Numbered from the stretch's first letter, positions 33,936 to 41,999 are shown. The stretch: 45,506 nucleotides of DNA from UBA4093 sp036676455 (GCA_036676455.1 JAKFCW010000073.1:1-45506), one strand, 5' to 3'. Numbers and translations: made by a program. Notes: generated by a model not told the origin, from the sequence alone.

Positions 33936-35141
33936 ATGGCAGTCGAAACGGAAGCACGAGGGACAGTCGACACCCGCTGGGTCCTGGCTCTCGTCGGGTT
34001 CTGCACCTTCCTTGGGCTTTACGCGACCCAGGCGCTTTTGCCCACCTTGCAAACCCTCTTTTCGGCCTCCGAGGTGGAGGTGAGCCTGACCATCAGCGCG
34101 GCCACCGCCGCCGTTGCGCTCAGCGCGCCGCTGGCCGGCCTCGTCGTGGACCGCTGGGAGCGCAAGCCCCTGATGATCGCATCGCTCTTCGCCCTGGCCG
34201 CGACCACCCTGCTGGCCGCCACGGCCACCACGCTTCCCGTGCTGATCGCATGGCGCTTCGTGCAAGGGCTCTTCGTGCCCGTCGTCTACGTCGTGACGCT
34301 CTGCTACATCAACGAGAGCTTTGGTGCGTGCAAGCTAGGCTCGAGCATGGCAAGCTTCATCACGGGCAACGTGCTCGGGGGATTCACCGGCCGCGCCCTC
34401 TCGGGGGTGATGGGCGAGCTGGCGGGATGGCGCCTCGCCTTCATCGCGCTTGGCATCCTGACGATCGTCGGAGCCCTCGCGGCGGCCTACCTGCTACCGA
34501 GTGCGAAGCAGGAGCGTCCCGCCTACCTGGGGCTGGCCGGCATCCGCAAGTGGGGAGAACTGCTGCGCAACCCGGCCCTTCTCGCCATCTTCGCGGCCGG
34601 ATTCAACACGCTCTTCGTGCAGGTCGCCATGTTCACGTACGTCAACTTCCACCTGGTCGGCGAGCCGTTCCACCTCGGCCCGCTGGGACTGGCCGGCATC
34701 TTCGCGGTTTACCTGCTGGGAGTGGTGGTCACTCCCCTGGCGGGTCGCTTGATCGATCTCTACGGATACCGCCCGGTCTTCCTGGCGGCCACTGCCACGT
34801 CCCTCTTCGGCGTGCTGGTCACTCTGCTGCCGACGCTTTGGGGCGTCATCGCGGGGCTGGCCATCTGTTCGTCGGGAGTTTTCGTCTGCCAGTCGGCGGC
34901 CACCAGCTCGCTGGGAGTGGCCGCGGGGCGCTCGCGGTCGCTGGCCTCGGGGCTGTACCTCTGTTTCTACTACCTGGGGGGTAGCGCCGGCGGAGCCTTG
35001 CCGGGTTTCTTCTGGGCGCACGGCGGCTGGTGGACGTGCGTCTTGCTGGTAGGAGCCGTCCAGCTGCTGACCATGGGAATCGTCGCGACCTTCTGGCCGC
35101 GCCTCGGAGTGGCGAAATCAGTCGCCCCCGCTCGGGCCTGA
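33936..35141 (+). CDS. MFS transporter (YnfM-like efflux)
   Basis: A 401-residue protein with about 12 membrane helices. MFS signature motif A is present as LAGLVVDRWERKPLM between helices 2 and 3, and TPLAGRLIDLYGYRP in the second half. Helix 4 region RFVQGLFVPVVYVVTLCYINE and helix 5 GNVLGGFTGR (motif C-like) point to the drug/sugar:H+ antiporter branch. The YnfM family is also often divergent from a LysR regulator. AGGTGA precedes ATG 33936. The substrate cannot be inferred. A terminator follows. Confidence 0.92.
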   Translation: MAVETEARGTVDTRWVLALVGFCTFLGLYATQALLPTLQTLFSASEVEVSLTISAATAAVALSAPLAGLVVDRWERKPLMIASLFALAATTLLAATATTLPVLIAWRFVQGLFVPVVYVVTLCYINESFGACKLGSSMASFITGNVLGGFTGRALSGVMGELAGWRLAFIALGILTIVGALAAAYLLPSAKQERPAYLGLAGIRKWGELLRNPALLAIFAAGFNTLFVQVAMFTYVNFHLVGEPFHLGPLGLAGIFAVYLLGVVVTPLAGRLIDLYGYRPVFLAATATSLFGVLVTLLPTLWGVIAGLAICSSGVFVCQSAATSSLGVAAGRSRSLASGLYLCFYYLGGSAGGALPGFFWAHGGWWTCVLLVGAVQLLTMGIVATFWPRLGVAKSVAPARA

Positions 35142-35162
35142 GCCGACGGGAGAAACCAGGAA

Positions 35163-35184
35163 GGGGGCCTCGCGGCCCCCTTTT
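35163..35184 (+). terminator. Terminator of the MFS gene
   Basis: A 7-bp stem GGGGGCC/GGCCCCC with a TCGC loop is followed by TTTT on the plus strand. It ends 4 nt before the convergent GH57 gene stop. Confidence 0.8.
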
Positions 35185-35187
35185 GGA

Positions 35188-36774
35188 TTACCGGAAGTGC
35201 CGGTAGTTGATGTTCGGGAAGATGTTGTCGAGGTACTCGACCTTGTCGAGGAACTCGGCGTCGACCTTGCCTTCCTTCAGATCCTCGTAGATCTTGTTGA
35301 AGCGGCGCAGGTGCGAGTGGGTCCGTTTCACGGCGTACTCGACCATGGTGCCGGTCTTCATGATGAAGGCCCAGTCGGAGCTCTGCGCCAGCAGCAGCTC
35401 GCGAGCCGCCTGGTTGAGGGCGCGCTCTTGAGCCTCGTCGCCGTTCGACGGGTAGCGGGTGGCGAGCTCGACCATGCGGTCCGCAGCCTCGTGAAGGTGC
35501 GGGTAGACCCAGGCATTGGTGTCGTTGAGCCAGAACTCCGCGTAGCCCTTGTCTCCCCAGCTGGAGTACGACGGGGTCGCGATCTGCTGGGTCGGATGAT
35601 TCTCGAGGTACTCGGCCGGAGTCGTGAGCTTGTAGACGTCCTGGTCATGAACCGACTTGCGGATGAGGTAGTTGAGGAACTGCGGCCCCTCGTACCACCA
35701 GTGCCCGAACAGCTCGGCGTCGTACGGGGAGACCACGATCGGCTCGCGGCCCATGACCCCGAAGAGGTGCTCGATCTGCTTCTCGCGGTTGAACATGAAG
35801 TTGCCCGCGTGCGAGGCGGCCTTCTGGTCGGCCCAGTAGGGATCGTAAGGCTGCTTCTGATCGGTCTTGCCGGTGATCCGGTAGTACTTGATGCCCGTGT
35901 TCTTGCGGGTGCCGTCCGGCTGGATGTAGGGCGCGATGTAATCGAGGTCGAGGTCGTAGCCGATGTCCCGGTAGAACTCGCGGTAGTCGAAGTCGCCCGG
36001 ATAGCCCTCGATCGAGCTCCAGACCTGCTTGGAGGACTCCTGGTCACGCGCGAAGGCGGCCACGCCCGTATCGGGGGTGTAGATGGGAGCGTAGGCGCCG
36101 TAGCGGGGGCGGGGAGTGGCGTTGAGGATGCCGTGGGTGTCGGTGAAGAAGTAGCGGATGCCGGCTTCCTTGAGGTACTGGTCGACCCCGGGGTAGTAGC
36201 CGCACTCGGCGAGCCAGATGCCGCGCGGCCGGCGCCCGAAGTGCTCCTCGTAGGATTCCGCCGCCACCATGATCTGGGCGCGGACCGCCTGCGGGGTGAC
36301 GCGCATCAGCGGCAGGAAGCCATGGGTCGCGGTGCAGGTGACGATCTCGAGGACGCCCAGATCCTGGAACTTCTTGAAGGCGGTGACCAGGTTGCCCTTG
36401 TACTTGTCGACGAAGGTCTGGCGGGTCTTCCGGTAGAGGTCCAGGTAGTAGCGGGCGAGGTAGTTGAAGTGGCCGTCGAAGCGGGTCCGCTCGACCTCCT
36501 TGGTCGCGAGCTCGATCAGCTCGTCGAGGTGATGAACGTAGCGGCTCTGCAAGAAGGGATCGGCGAGCATCGAGACCAGCGGCGGCGTCATGGTCATCGT
36601 GATGCGGAAGTCGATGCCGTCGGCGATCAGGCCATCGTAGACGTTGATGAGCGGGACGTAGGTCTCGGTGATCGCCTCGTATAGCCAGTCCTCTTCGAGG
36701 AAGTACGAGTACTCCGGGTGGCGAACGAAAGGCAAGTGGGCATGCAGCACCATTGCCAGGTAGCCTTTGGCCAT
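35188..36774 (-). CDS. GH57 1,4-alpha-glucan branching enzyme (DUF1957 type)
   Basis: A 528-residue GH57 protein. Conserved blocks are MVLHAHLPFVRHPE, FRITMTMTPPLVSML, THGFLPLM, the nucleophile Glu in WLAECGYYPG, and the acid/base Asp in VSPYDAELFGHWWYEGP. The C-terminal helical domain has TNAWVYPHLHEAADRM and SSDWAFIMKTGTM. These match the branching-enzyme subfamily, which introduces alpha-1,6 branches in glycogen. ATG 36774 has AGAGG 7 nt upstream. The DUF4912 gene lies 78 nt upstream in the same direction, a recurring partner of this enzyme; a stable hairpin occupies the gap. Confidence 0.93.
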   Translation of the reverse strand: MAKGYLAMVLHAHLPFVRHPEYSYFLEEDWLYEAITETYVPLINVYDGLIADGIDFRITMTMTPPLVSMLADPFLQSRYVHHLDELIELATKEVERTRFDGHFNYLARYYLDLYRKTRQTFVDKYKGNLVTAFKKFQDLGVLEIVTCTATHGFLPLMRVTPQAVRAQIMVAAESYEEHFGRRPRGIWLAECGYYPGVDQYLKEAGIRYFFTDTHGILNATPRPRYGAYAPIYTPDTGVAAFARDQESSKQVWSSIEGYPGDFDYREFYRDIGYDLDLDYIAPYIQPDGTRKNTGIKYYRITGKTDQKQPYDPYWADQKAASHAGNFMFNREKQIEHLFGVMGREPIVVSPYDAELFGHWWYEGPQFLNYLIRKSVHDQDVYKLTTPAEYLENHPTQQIATPSYSSWGDKGYAEFWLNDTNAWVYPHLHEAADRMVELATRYPSNGDEAQERALNQAARELLLAQSSDWAFIMKTGTMVEYAVKRTHSHLRRFNKIYEDLKEGKVDAEFLDKVEYLDNIFPNINYRHFR

Positions 36775-36816
36775 GATCAATCCTCTTCTGGGCTTGCGAG
36801 TAGAAACGAAAGCGAT

Positions 36817-36845
36817 GGCCCCGCAGCCAGGTTGGCGGCGGGGCC
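36817..36845 (-). promoter_or_regulatory. Intercistronic hairpin between DUF4912 and GH57 genes
   Basis: GGCCCCGC/GCGGGGCC (36817-36824 and 36838-36845) encloses a second stem GCCA/TGGC. No T-tract follows, so it is unlikely to terminate fully. An mRNA processing or stability element, or partial attenuator, is more likely (inference). Confidence 0.5.
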
Positions 36846-36852
36846 CAAACCG

Positions 36853-38178
36853 TTACGGCTGCGTGTCGCGGCTGACCGTGATGGTGATGGAGCGCTCCAT
36901 GTCGCCGTCCGCGTTGACCGCGTGGATGGGAATCGGGTGGAGCCCGTCAGGGAAGGCGAAGCGGATCGAGAAGGTCCCGTCGGGACGCAGCTCGATGTTC
37001 TGGCCTCGCAGGGTCACCTTCGCGTCGGGCTCGGTCGCGCCGTAGACGATCAGCTCGCAGTTGGCGACCAGCCAGAAATCCTTGTCCGAGCCCTTGGGCT
37101 TGGCCGCGGCCGGGGGCGTGGGAGCCGCCGCGAACGAGCTGACGGCATGCGAGCCCATGCGATGCGAGCCCATGGCCGATTCCAGGTTCTCCCAGGTGAG
37201 GTCGCCGTAGCGCGGGGTGTCCGCCGACCAGTACCCGCGGCCCCGGGTGGAGAGCTGGTACATGGTGTCGGGTAGCGAGACGTTGTTGCTCGGAGCCGTG
37301 GTGGCGGCGGGCGGAGCCAGTTCCTCGCCCGAGACGAAGGCCGCTTCGGGAGCCTCGGCCTCGAGGGTCTTCGCCTCGGGAGCCGGCTTGAAGGGGAGCT
37401 CGACGAACTTGTCGGCGATCACCGGGGACGGACGGCCGATGGGCACGTCGACGGTATTCGAGCGCAGCGCCTGGATGAAGCGGCCCTCCTGGGTGACCCA
37501 GCCCAGCTCGACGACGTAGTTGCGGCCGTCGGAGGGAAGCTGGATGTTCCAGTTCCGCACGTATTCGGCAGCCGGGATCTCGAACCAGGTATGCGCGTTC
37601 TGGCCGTCGAAAACCAGGTCCGTGACGTCATAGACCCGCAGGGCCATGCGCTGGCCACCCTGGGCATGCATCCGGTCGATGGACTTGGGAGTGATGTCCC
37701 AGTAGGCATGGATCCAGAAGGGATCGCGAACCAGCACGACGAGCTTTTCGTCGCCGTAGCTCTCGGGCAGCTCGGGCAGGACGTCGTCGATCAGGAGCTC
37801 GTGACGGATCCAGGTCTTCTTGAACTGAGGCGCCTCCGGCTCGGTCTCGAGCGCCTCGGACTCGGCGAGTTCGGTCTCGGCGAGACCCTTCTCGTCACTC
37901 GCGGCTGCCGCCTCGCGAGCCGCGGTGGCGGTCGGAGCGCCGGCATCGACCACGGTCTCGAGCTGGGTGGCGGGCGCCGCCTTCGCCTCGCTCGACTCTC
38001 CCTGCGAGGTCAGGGGGTGCAGGATCGTCTCGTCCGCCTGCTCGGACAGGTCGCTCGGGAGCGCGTTCAGCGCGTCAACCAGCTCGGTCTTGGTCATCGT
38101 CGAATAGCCTCTCACCCCACGCTGACGCGCCATCTGCGTCAGGTCTTCCAGTGTCATCAGTGCCAGATCGCGTTCCAA
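36853..38178 (-). CDS. DUF4912 protein with Rho-N-like N-terminus
   Basis: A 441-residue cytoplasmic protein. It opens with a Rho-N/SAP-like helix-extended-loop-helix (MTLEDLTQMARQRGVRG, TKTELVDALN), then an acidic Ala/Glu-rich linker. A DUF4912 domain follows (LVVLVRDPFWIHAYWDIT, RMALRVYDVTDL, NYVVELGWVTQEGRF), then an Ala/Pro linker and an Ig-like end domain (ANCELIVYGATEPDAKVTLR). The start is uncertain: TTG 38176-38178 has GAGGAG 8 nt upstream, while ATG 38155-38157 has no ribosome-binding site. DUF4912 proteins are frequent neighbours of GH57 branching enzymes, suggesting a glycogen-associated scaffold (inference). Confidence 0.85.
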   Translation of the reverse strand: MERDLALMTLEDLTQMARQRGVRGYSTMTKTELVDALNALPSDLSEQADETILHPLTSQGESSEAKAAPATQLETVVDAGAPTATAAREAAAASDEKGLAETELAESEALETEPEAPQFKKTWIRHELLIDDVLPELPESYGDEKLVVLVRDPFWIHAYWDITPKSIDRMHAQGGQRMALRVYDVTDLVFDGQNAHTWFEIPAAEYVRNWNIQLPSDGRNYVVELGWVTQEGRFIQALRSNTVDVPIGRPSPVIADKFVELPFKPAPEAKTLEAEAPEAAFVSGEELAPPAATTAPSNNVSLPDTMYQLSTRGRGYWSADTPRYGDLTWENLESAMGSHRMGSHAVSSFAAAPTPPAAAKPKGSDKDFWLVANCELIVYGATEPDAKVTLRGQNIELRPDGTFSIRFAFPDGLHPIPIHAVNADGDMERSITITVSRDTQP

Positions 38179-38225
38179 AGCGAGGTCTCCTCGGTGTCCT
38201 GGTCGGCGCGTGGCACCAGGAACGT

Positions 38226-38262
38226 ATATTTTAATCAACCTTAATATTTTAACATAAATCCG
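38226..38262 (-). promoter_or_regulatory. AT-rich promoter region of the DUF4912-GH57 operon
   Basis: Two direct copies of ATATTTTAA (38226-38234 and 38244-38252, 18 bp apart) sit in a 40-bp AT-rich island in otherwise GC-rich DNA. On the minus strand they offer TTAAAAT/TATACG -10-like boxes with weak -35 partners. Confidence 0.45.
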
Positions 38263-38290
38263 GAGCCCTCGTCAGGATCCAGTAGCGAAC

Positions 38291-38388
38291 GTCGTCGCTT
38301 CAGGTCAGCTTCGCTGCCTTACGCAACAGCCGCAATTACCAGCCTGTCGTCGCTTCAGGTCAGCTTCGCTGCCTTACGCAACAGCCGC
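38291..38388. repeat. Two perfect 43-bp direct repeats, 55-bp period
   Basis: Copy 1 (38291-38333) and copy 2 (38346-38388) are identical over 43 bp, beginning GTCGTCGCTTCAGG and ending ACGCAACAGCCGC, with a 12-bp spacer. Each contains a small CAGC-TTC-GCTG hairpin. The repeats lie between the AT-rich promoter and a minus-strand terminator. No matching copy was seen elsewhere in the window. Origin unknown. Confidence 0.85.
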
Positions 38389-38402
38389 GGGCGCTAGATA
38401 GC

Positions 38403-38431
38403 AAAAAAACGGCGGGATGAAGCCCCGCCGT
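38403..38431 (-). terminator. Minus-strand terminator with no known gene in front
   Basis: The stem ACGGCGGG/CCCGCCGT (38409-38416 and 38424-38431) is followed on the minus strand by seven T residues. It is one of the best terminators in the window, yet no minus-strand gene lies immediately upstream. Confidence 0.8.
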
Positions 38432-38445
38432 TGGTCGCTGCAGGC

Positions 38446-38475
38446 AGTCTAGCACCTCCACCATCTGTTAAGCAA
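38446..38475 (-). promoter_or_regulatory. Promoter candidate firing into the orphan terminator
   Basis: On the minus strand TTGCTT (38470-38475) and TAGACT (38446-38451) are 18 bp apart, and TGC directly precedes the -10. Transcription from about 38439 would end at about 38403, giving an RNA of about 37-40 nt. Confidence 0.4.
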
Positions 38476-38597
38476 GTTTTAGGGAGAATCTCACGCCGCC
38501 TCGGCCCGAGGCAGAGAAACCACCCCGAAGCGCACCCCGAAAAGCCCGAAAGACGGCCGTCAAACGGGCTGGCAAGGCGCGTGACGGGGCCGAACCT

Positions 38598-38606
38598 TGG
38601 TATACT
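38598..38606 (+). promoter_or_regulatory. Extended -10 promoter of the ABC1 kinase gene
   Basis: TGG directly precedes TATACT (38601-38606), a near-perfect extended -10. It ends 8 nt before ATG 38615, so the leader would be 0-3 nt. The rest of 38476-38597 is GC-rich and shows no gene. Confidence 0.5.
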
Positions 38607-38614
38607 AGGAATCC

Positions 38615-41011
38615 ATGCAACAAGAATCGCTTCAACCCGTAACCTCGACGGATGTCGGGAGCCACCCCCCCGCCCCCCGGACGCAGCAGGCGTCGCTGGC
38701 CTACGATCCCGCGGCCATCGACGCGCTCCGCCGCCGTCATCCGGGACGCGCCCTCTGGCGCCTGCTCCAGCTCGCCGGCCTGTTCCTGGCCTTCGCCTTC
38801 GAGCACTGGCTCGAGACGCTATCCTGGCTACCAGGCAGCGGAGGCCCCGAGGCCCGCCAGCGCCGCCACGCGAAGCGGCTTCGCGATCGCCTCCTGCGCC
38901 TCGGCCCCACATTCATCAAGATCGGCCAGCTGCTCTCCACCCGGCCCGACCTGCTGCCCTCGATCTACGTCCGCGAGCTGGAAACCCTGCAAGACAGGGT
39001 CCCTGCCTTCCCACCAGACGTGGCCCGCGCCATCCTGACCGAGGAACTGGGCTGCGATCCGCTCGAAGCGTTCGCCGAGTTCGACGCCACTCCCATGTCC
39101 GCCGCGTCCATCGGTCAGGTTCACCGCGCCAAGCTTCACAGCGGCGAGGACGTCGTCGTCAAGATCCAGCGCCCCGGCCTGGCCCAGCGCTTCCAGCTGG
39201 ACCTCTCGGTCCTGCGATGGGTCACCTCGCGCGTCGCTTCCTCGTCGTTCGCGCACAAGCTGCCCCTGCTCAAGAACATCGACTACATGCCCGTGCTGGA
39301 TCGCTTCGGCGCGGACCTCTACGCCCAGATCGACTACCTGCAGGAAGCCCGCAACATGGAGCGCTTCCGCCGCAACTTCGCCGGCTTCGAGGGCATCACC
39401 GCCCCCAAGCCCTACTGGGAGCTGATCACCCGCCGCGTCCTGACCCAGGAATTCATCCAGGGCGTCAAGTTCAACGACTTCACCGGCATCTCCGCGATGG
39501 GCGTCGACTTCGACGACATCGCCGCGCTGGGCGTCCGCGCCTTCATCAAACAGGTCCTCGAGGACGGCTTCTTCCATGCCGACACCCACCCGGGAAACAT
39601 CCTGGTCAAGCCCAATGGCGAGGTCGCCTACCTCGACTTCGGCATGGTCGACACCTTCGAACCTGAGCTCACCGACGCCATGGCCGCCCTCTTCGTGCAT
39701 ATCCTACATGAGGACTTCCCCGCCTTCGTCACCGACCTCATCCACCTGGGCTTGCTCCCGCCGGAGGTCGACTACGAGCTGGTTCTCCCGATCATCGAGG
39801 ACATCTACCACGCCCAGATGGGCCAATCGGAAACGCGCTACACCCTGACCCAAGTGGTCGAGCGGCTGGGCGGCGTCATGTTCCTCTACGACTTCACGAT
39901 GCCCGAGAAATTCGCCTTCCTGATGCGCGCCATGAGCTCCATGGAAGGCATCGTCCTGCAGGTCGATCCCGACTTCAAGTTCATCGAAGTGGCCTTGCCC
40001 TTCGCCGCCAAGATCCTCCTGAGCGACAGCCAGCGCTCGGTCCGCGATCGCCTCATCCGCGAGCTGATGCCCGCCGGACAGCTCCGCCTGGGACGCCTCG
40101 TCGAGATCCTGGACCAGGCCTCGCGCGAGCCGTCCTTCCAGGTCGGCGAGTTCGCCCGAGTGGGGCTCGATTACCTGCTTTCCGACGAGGCGCGCGACCT
40201 CCGGCGCGGCCTGACCACCGCCATCGCCGCCGAAGCGGCCGGCCTCGGCGGAGTCGCCCGCCGCATCGCCGCCGATCCCTCGGTCGATCCCTGGGAGGTC
40301 ACCGAGCCCGTCCTGGGCTTCCTCCAGACGCCCGACGGCGCGGAATGGCTCGAGCAGCTGGCCCCGCACCTGGAAAGCCTGCGGGATCCGCAGCTGATCC
40401 GTGCCGCCGAAACCTTCGTCGACCGGCTCTTCGCACAGGTCGGCCCCGAGCGCTTGGTCCGCGAGTTCCTTCCCACCGCCAAGCTCCTCTTGAGCGACCG
40501 CGCCCTCGAATTGCAGCCCCTCCTGGACGCCCTGGCCATGTCGCTGGACGATCCGGATGCCGTGGCTGCACTCGACCGCTCGGCCCGCTGGGTCGAGGAG
40601 CTGAGCCCCGCGACTCTCAACGACGGCCTCTTCCTCTTCGCGCTGGCCATGGATCGCGGAGACCTGGAACTGGGCGGCCTGCTGCAAAGCGCCGGAGAGT
40701 ACCTCGTCCGCCCCGAAGCCGAGGCCTGGCGCCAGGCCCTGCTGGAGGCCATGGCGCGCAACGACCATGACGGCGCCATCCTGAGCCTCGGACAGCGTAT
40801 CCTCTTGAATCCCGAGCTGAGGAGCGGGGCCCTGGAAGCCCTGGGACCGGTGCTTCGCTTCCTGCTGACCCGCGAGGCCTCGGGCACGCGCCAGGCGATC
40901 GCCTCCATGGCCTTCAAGCGCCTCGCGAGCGGCTGGCCCTTCACCGGCTGGCTGCCGGCCGCCGACTCCCCCCCGCGTTACCTGCCCACCGAGGAGCCCA
41001 TGCATGACTGA
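38615..41011 (+). CDS. ABC1/AarF/UbiB-family atypical kinase with long C-terminal extension
   Basis: A 798-residue protein. The UbiB-type kinase core has the KxGQ motif in TFIKIGQLLSTRPDLLP, the Ala-rich loop SAASIGQVHRAK, Lys in VVVKIQRPG, HADTHPGNILV (catalytic Asp and Asn) and YLDFGMVD. This family is needed for quinone or tocopherol metabolism and is abundant in cyanobacteria (family knowledge). Usual members are about 540-560 residues; here some 240-300 residues of helical sequence follow residue 500, with no recognised domain. A hydrophobic stretch (LLQLAGLFLAFAFEHWL, about 50-66) may be a membrane anchor. The next ORF overlaps its end by 8 bp. Confidence 0.93.
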   Translation: MQQESLQPVTSTDVGSHPPAPRTQQASLAYDPAAIDALRRRHPGRALWRLLQLAGLFLAFAFEHWLETLSWLPGSGGPEARQRRHAKRLRDRLLRLGPTFIKIGQLLSTRPDLLPSIYVRELETLQDRVPAFPPDVARAILTEELGCDPLEAFAEFDATPMSAASIGQVHRAKLHSGEDVVVKIQRPGLAQRFQLDLSVLRWVTSRVASSSFAHKLPLLKNIDYMPVLDRFGADLYAQIDYLQEARNMERFRRNFAGFEGITAPKPYWELITRRVLTQEFIQGVKFNDFTGISAMGVDFDDIAALGVRAFIKQVLEDGFFHADTHPGNILVKPNGEVAYLDFGMVDTFEPELTDAMAALFVHILHEDFPAFVTDLIHLGLLPPEVDYELVLPIIEDIYHAQMGQSETRYTLTQVVERLGGVMFLYDFTMPEKFAFLMRAMSSMEGIVLQVDPDFKFIEVALPFAAKILLSDSQRSVRDRLIRELMPAGQLRLGRLVEILDQASREPSFQVGEFARVGLDYLLSDEARDLRRGLTTAIAAEAAGLGGVARRIAADPSVDPWEVTEPVLGFLQTPDGAEWLEQLAPHLESLRDPQLIRAAETFVDRLFAQVGPERLVREFLPTAKLLLSDRALELQPLLDALAMSLDDPDAVAALDRSARWVEELSPATLNDGLFLFALAMDRGDLELGGLLQSAGEYLVRPEAEAWRQALLEAMARNDHDGAILSLGQRILLNPELRSGALEALGPVLRFLLTREASGTRQAIASMAFKRLASGWPFTGWLPAADSPPRYLPTEEPMHD

Positions 41012-41318
41012 ACTCACCCTCGACATTCCCCAGATCCGCATCATCACCGACGCCCTGATCGCCCTCAAGCCCGAAAGCACCGACGCGGAATCCGAAGAAC
41101 GGCTGCCGGTCGAGGAGATGGACCCCCTGATCAACCGTCTCCTCTCGCAGGCCGAAGCCCAGATCGGCGCCAAGAGCTTCAAGGTCACGCTGGGTCCCGA
41201 GGATGCGCTGATCGTCAGCGACGCGCTCTCCACGTTCCTGGACATGGCCGCTGAGGGCGGAGACATCTTCCTGGCCGCCGAGATCGACAGCCTGCTCGGG
41301 CAGCTCCAGGCGCTCTAG
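41004..41318 (+). CDS. Small conserved-looking hypothetical protein
   Basis: A 104-residue acidic helical protein, unrecognised. It opens MTELTLDIPQIRIITDALIAL and ends DIDSLLGQLQAL-like. Two similar halves (QIRIITDALIAL and EDALIVSDALSTFL) suggest an internal duplication. Its ATG lies inside the ABC1 kinase 3' end (8-bp overlap), so translation is coupled and a function with that kinase is likely (inference). Confidence 0.65.
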   Translation: MTELTLDIPQIRIITDALIALKPESTDAESEERLPVEEMDPLINRLLSQAEAQIGAKSFKVTLGPEDALIVSDALSTFLDMAAEGGDIFLAAEIDSLLGQLQAL

Positions 41319-41353
41319 GCCGAGGGGCCAGGTAGCCTCCCGGCGACAAAGGG

Positions 41354-41359
41354 TATAAA
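41354..41359 (+). promoter_or_regulatory. -10 element for a leaderless ferredoxin mRNA
   Basis: TATAAA ends 6 nt before ATG 41366, the same geometry seen at the LysR, aroKB and histidine-kinase genes. No good -35 and no ribosome-binding site are visible. Confidence 0.4.
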
Positions 41360-41365
41360 CCAGCT

Positions 41366-41671
41366 ATGTTCGACGTCACGTTCATGATCGGTGAGACGGC
41401 CCAGACCTTTCAGGTCGCCCCGGGCGCCAACCTGCTGCAGGCCGCCATCGAGGCAGGCCAACCCATCGAGTACGTCTGCAAGCAGGGGCGGTGCTGCACC
41501 TGCAAGGTGAAGGTGCTCCAGGGCGAAAAGAACCTCTCGGCTCCGACGCCCAGCGAGACGCTGCGGCTGGGACGCGACAAGATCAAGCGGCAATGGCGCC
41601 TCGCATGCCAGACCAAGGTCAACGGACCGATCAAGGTCTCCCACACCGTCTTCCTCGGAGTCCAGGGCTAG
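41366..41671 (+). CDS. 2Fe-2S plant-type ferredoxin
   Basis: A 101-residue protein of the beta-grasp ferredoxin fold. The cluster ligands are C38, C43 and C46 in VCKQGRCCTCKV (C-x4-C-x2-C) plus the distal Cys in WRLACQTKV. An extra Cys44 sits inside the loop. It is a soluble one-electron carrier, and its reductase partner is not nearby. It follows the ABC1 kinase pair by 47 nt but has its own -10; a terminator follows. Confidence 0.92.
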   Translation: MFDVTFMIGETAQTFQVAPGANLLQAAIEAGQPIEYVCKQGRCCTCKVKVLQGEKNLSAPTPSETLRLGRDKIKRQWRLACQTKVNGPIKVSHTVFLGVQG

Positions 41672-41694
41672 CACCCGCACCAAAAATCAAAAAA

Positions 41695-41731
41695 GGCCCC
41701 TCGGCGCGCCATTGCGCCGGGGGGCCCTTTC
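41695..41731. terminator. Bidirectional terminator after ferredoxin
   Basis: The stem GGCCCCTCGGCGC pairs with GCGCCGGGGGGCC (with G-T) around a short loop, followed by CTTTCT on plus. The minus side has TTTTTT after the stem. Confidence 0.8.
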
Positions 41732-41779
41732 TAAGTCCGGCAGCGGCTTCGCCGTTGAAGCTCCTTGCCAACAGTCCGT

Positions 41780-41825
41780 CCAGAATAACGAAGAAATTCT
41801 ACTTTGTAAACAATTATGTAAAAGC
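41780..41825. promoter_or_regulatory. AT-rich island with TTGTTTACAA-type palindrome
   Basis: A 45-bp AT-rich stretch in GC-rich DNA contains the palindrome-like TTGTAAACAA. On the minus strand CTTTTA-17 bp-TAGAAT could be a promoter directed at the ferredoxin terminator. The remainder of 41732-41999 shows no gene apart from the XRE promoter. Confidence 0.3.
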
Positions 41826-41934
41826 GTCTTCCTATCCGCCCATCCGGGTGGCCCAGAGGGGATCCTCCGCCGTCTCGAGAAGCCCAGGGCGGGTGGGGGC
41901 TTTCGTCAAGAAGGACGGGGCACGATCCTGCCGC

Positions 41935-41963
41935 TGGCCGGAAGGAGGGACGTTAGCTATAAT
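41935..41963 (+). promoter_or_regulatory. Promoter of the XRE regulator
   Basis: TGGCCG (41935-41940) and TATAAT (41958-41963, full consensus) are 17 bp apart. The leader to ATG 42000 is about 30 nt. Confidence 0.6.
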
Positions 41964-41999
41964 GAAGCACCACAGAGGGAGCACGCATTGGAGCGCACG

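Noticed and set aside
35197..36684. 495-codon open frame on the plus strand opposite the GH57 gene
   Set aside because: A shadow of the GH57 coding strand with low-complexity Val/Asp/Leu content and no recognisable motif.
38291..38388. CRISPR array
   Set aside because: Only two repeats with a 12-bp spacer; real spacers are much longer, and no cas genes are nearby.
39704..41266. 520-codon open frame on the minus strand opposite the ABC1 kinase
   Set aside because: A complementary-strand artefact of high GC; the plus strand encodes a motif-complete kinase.
41712..41999. N-terminal extension of the XRE protein
   Set aside because: The frame is open but begins inside the ferredoxin terminator, lacks a ribosome-binding site, and a TATAAT promoter lies within it.
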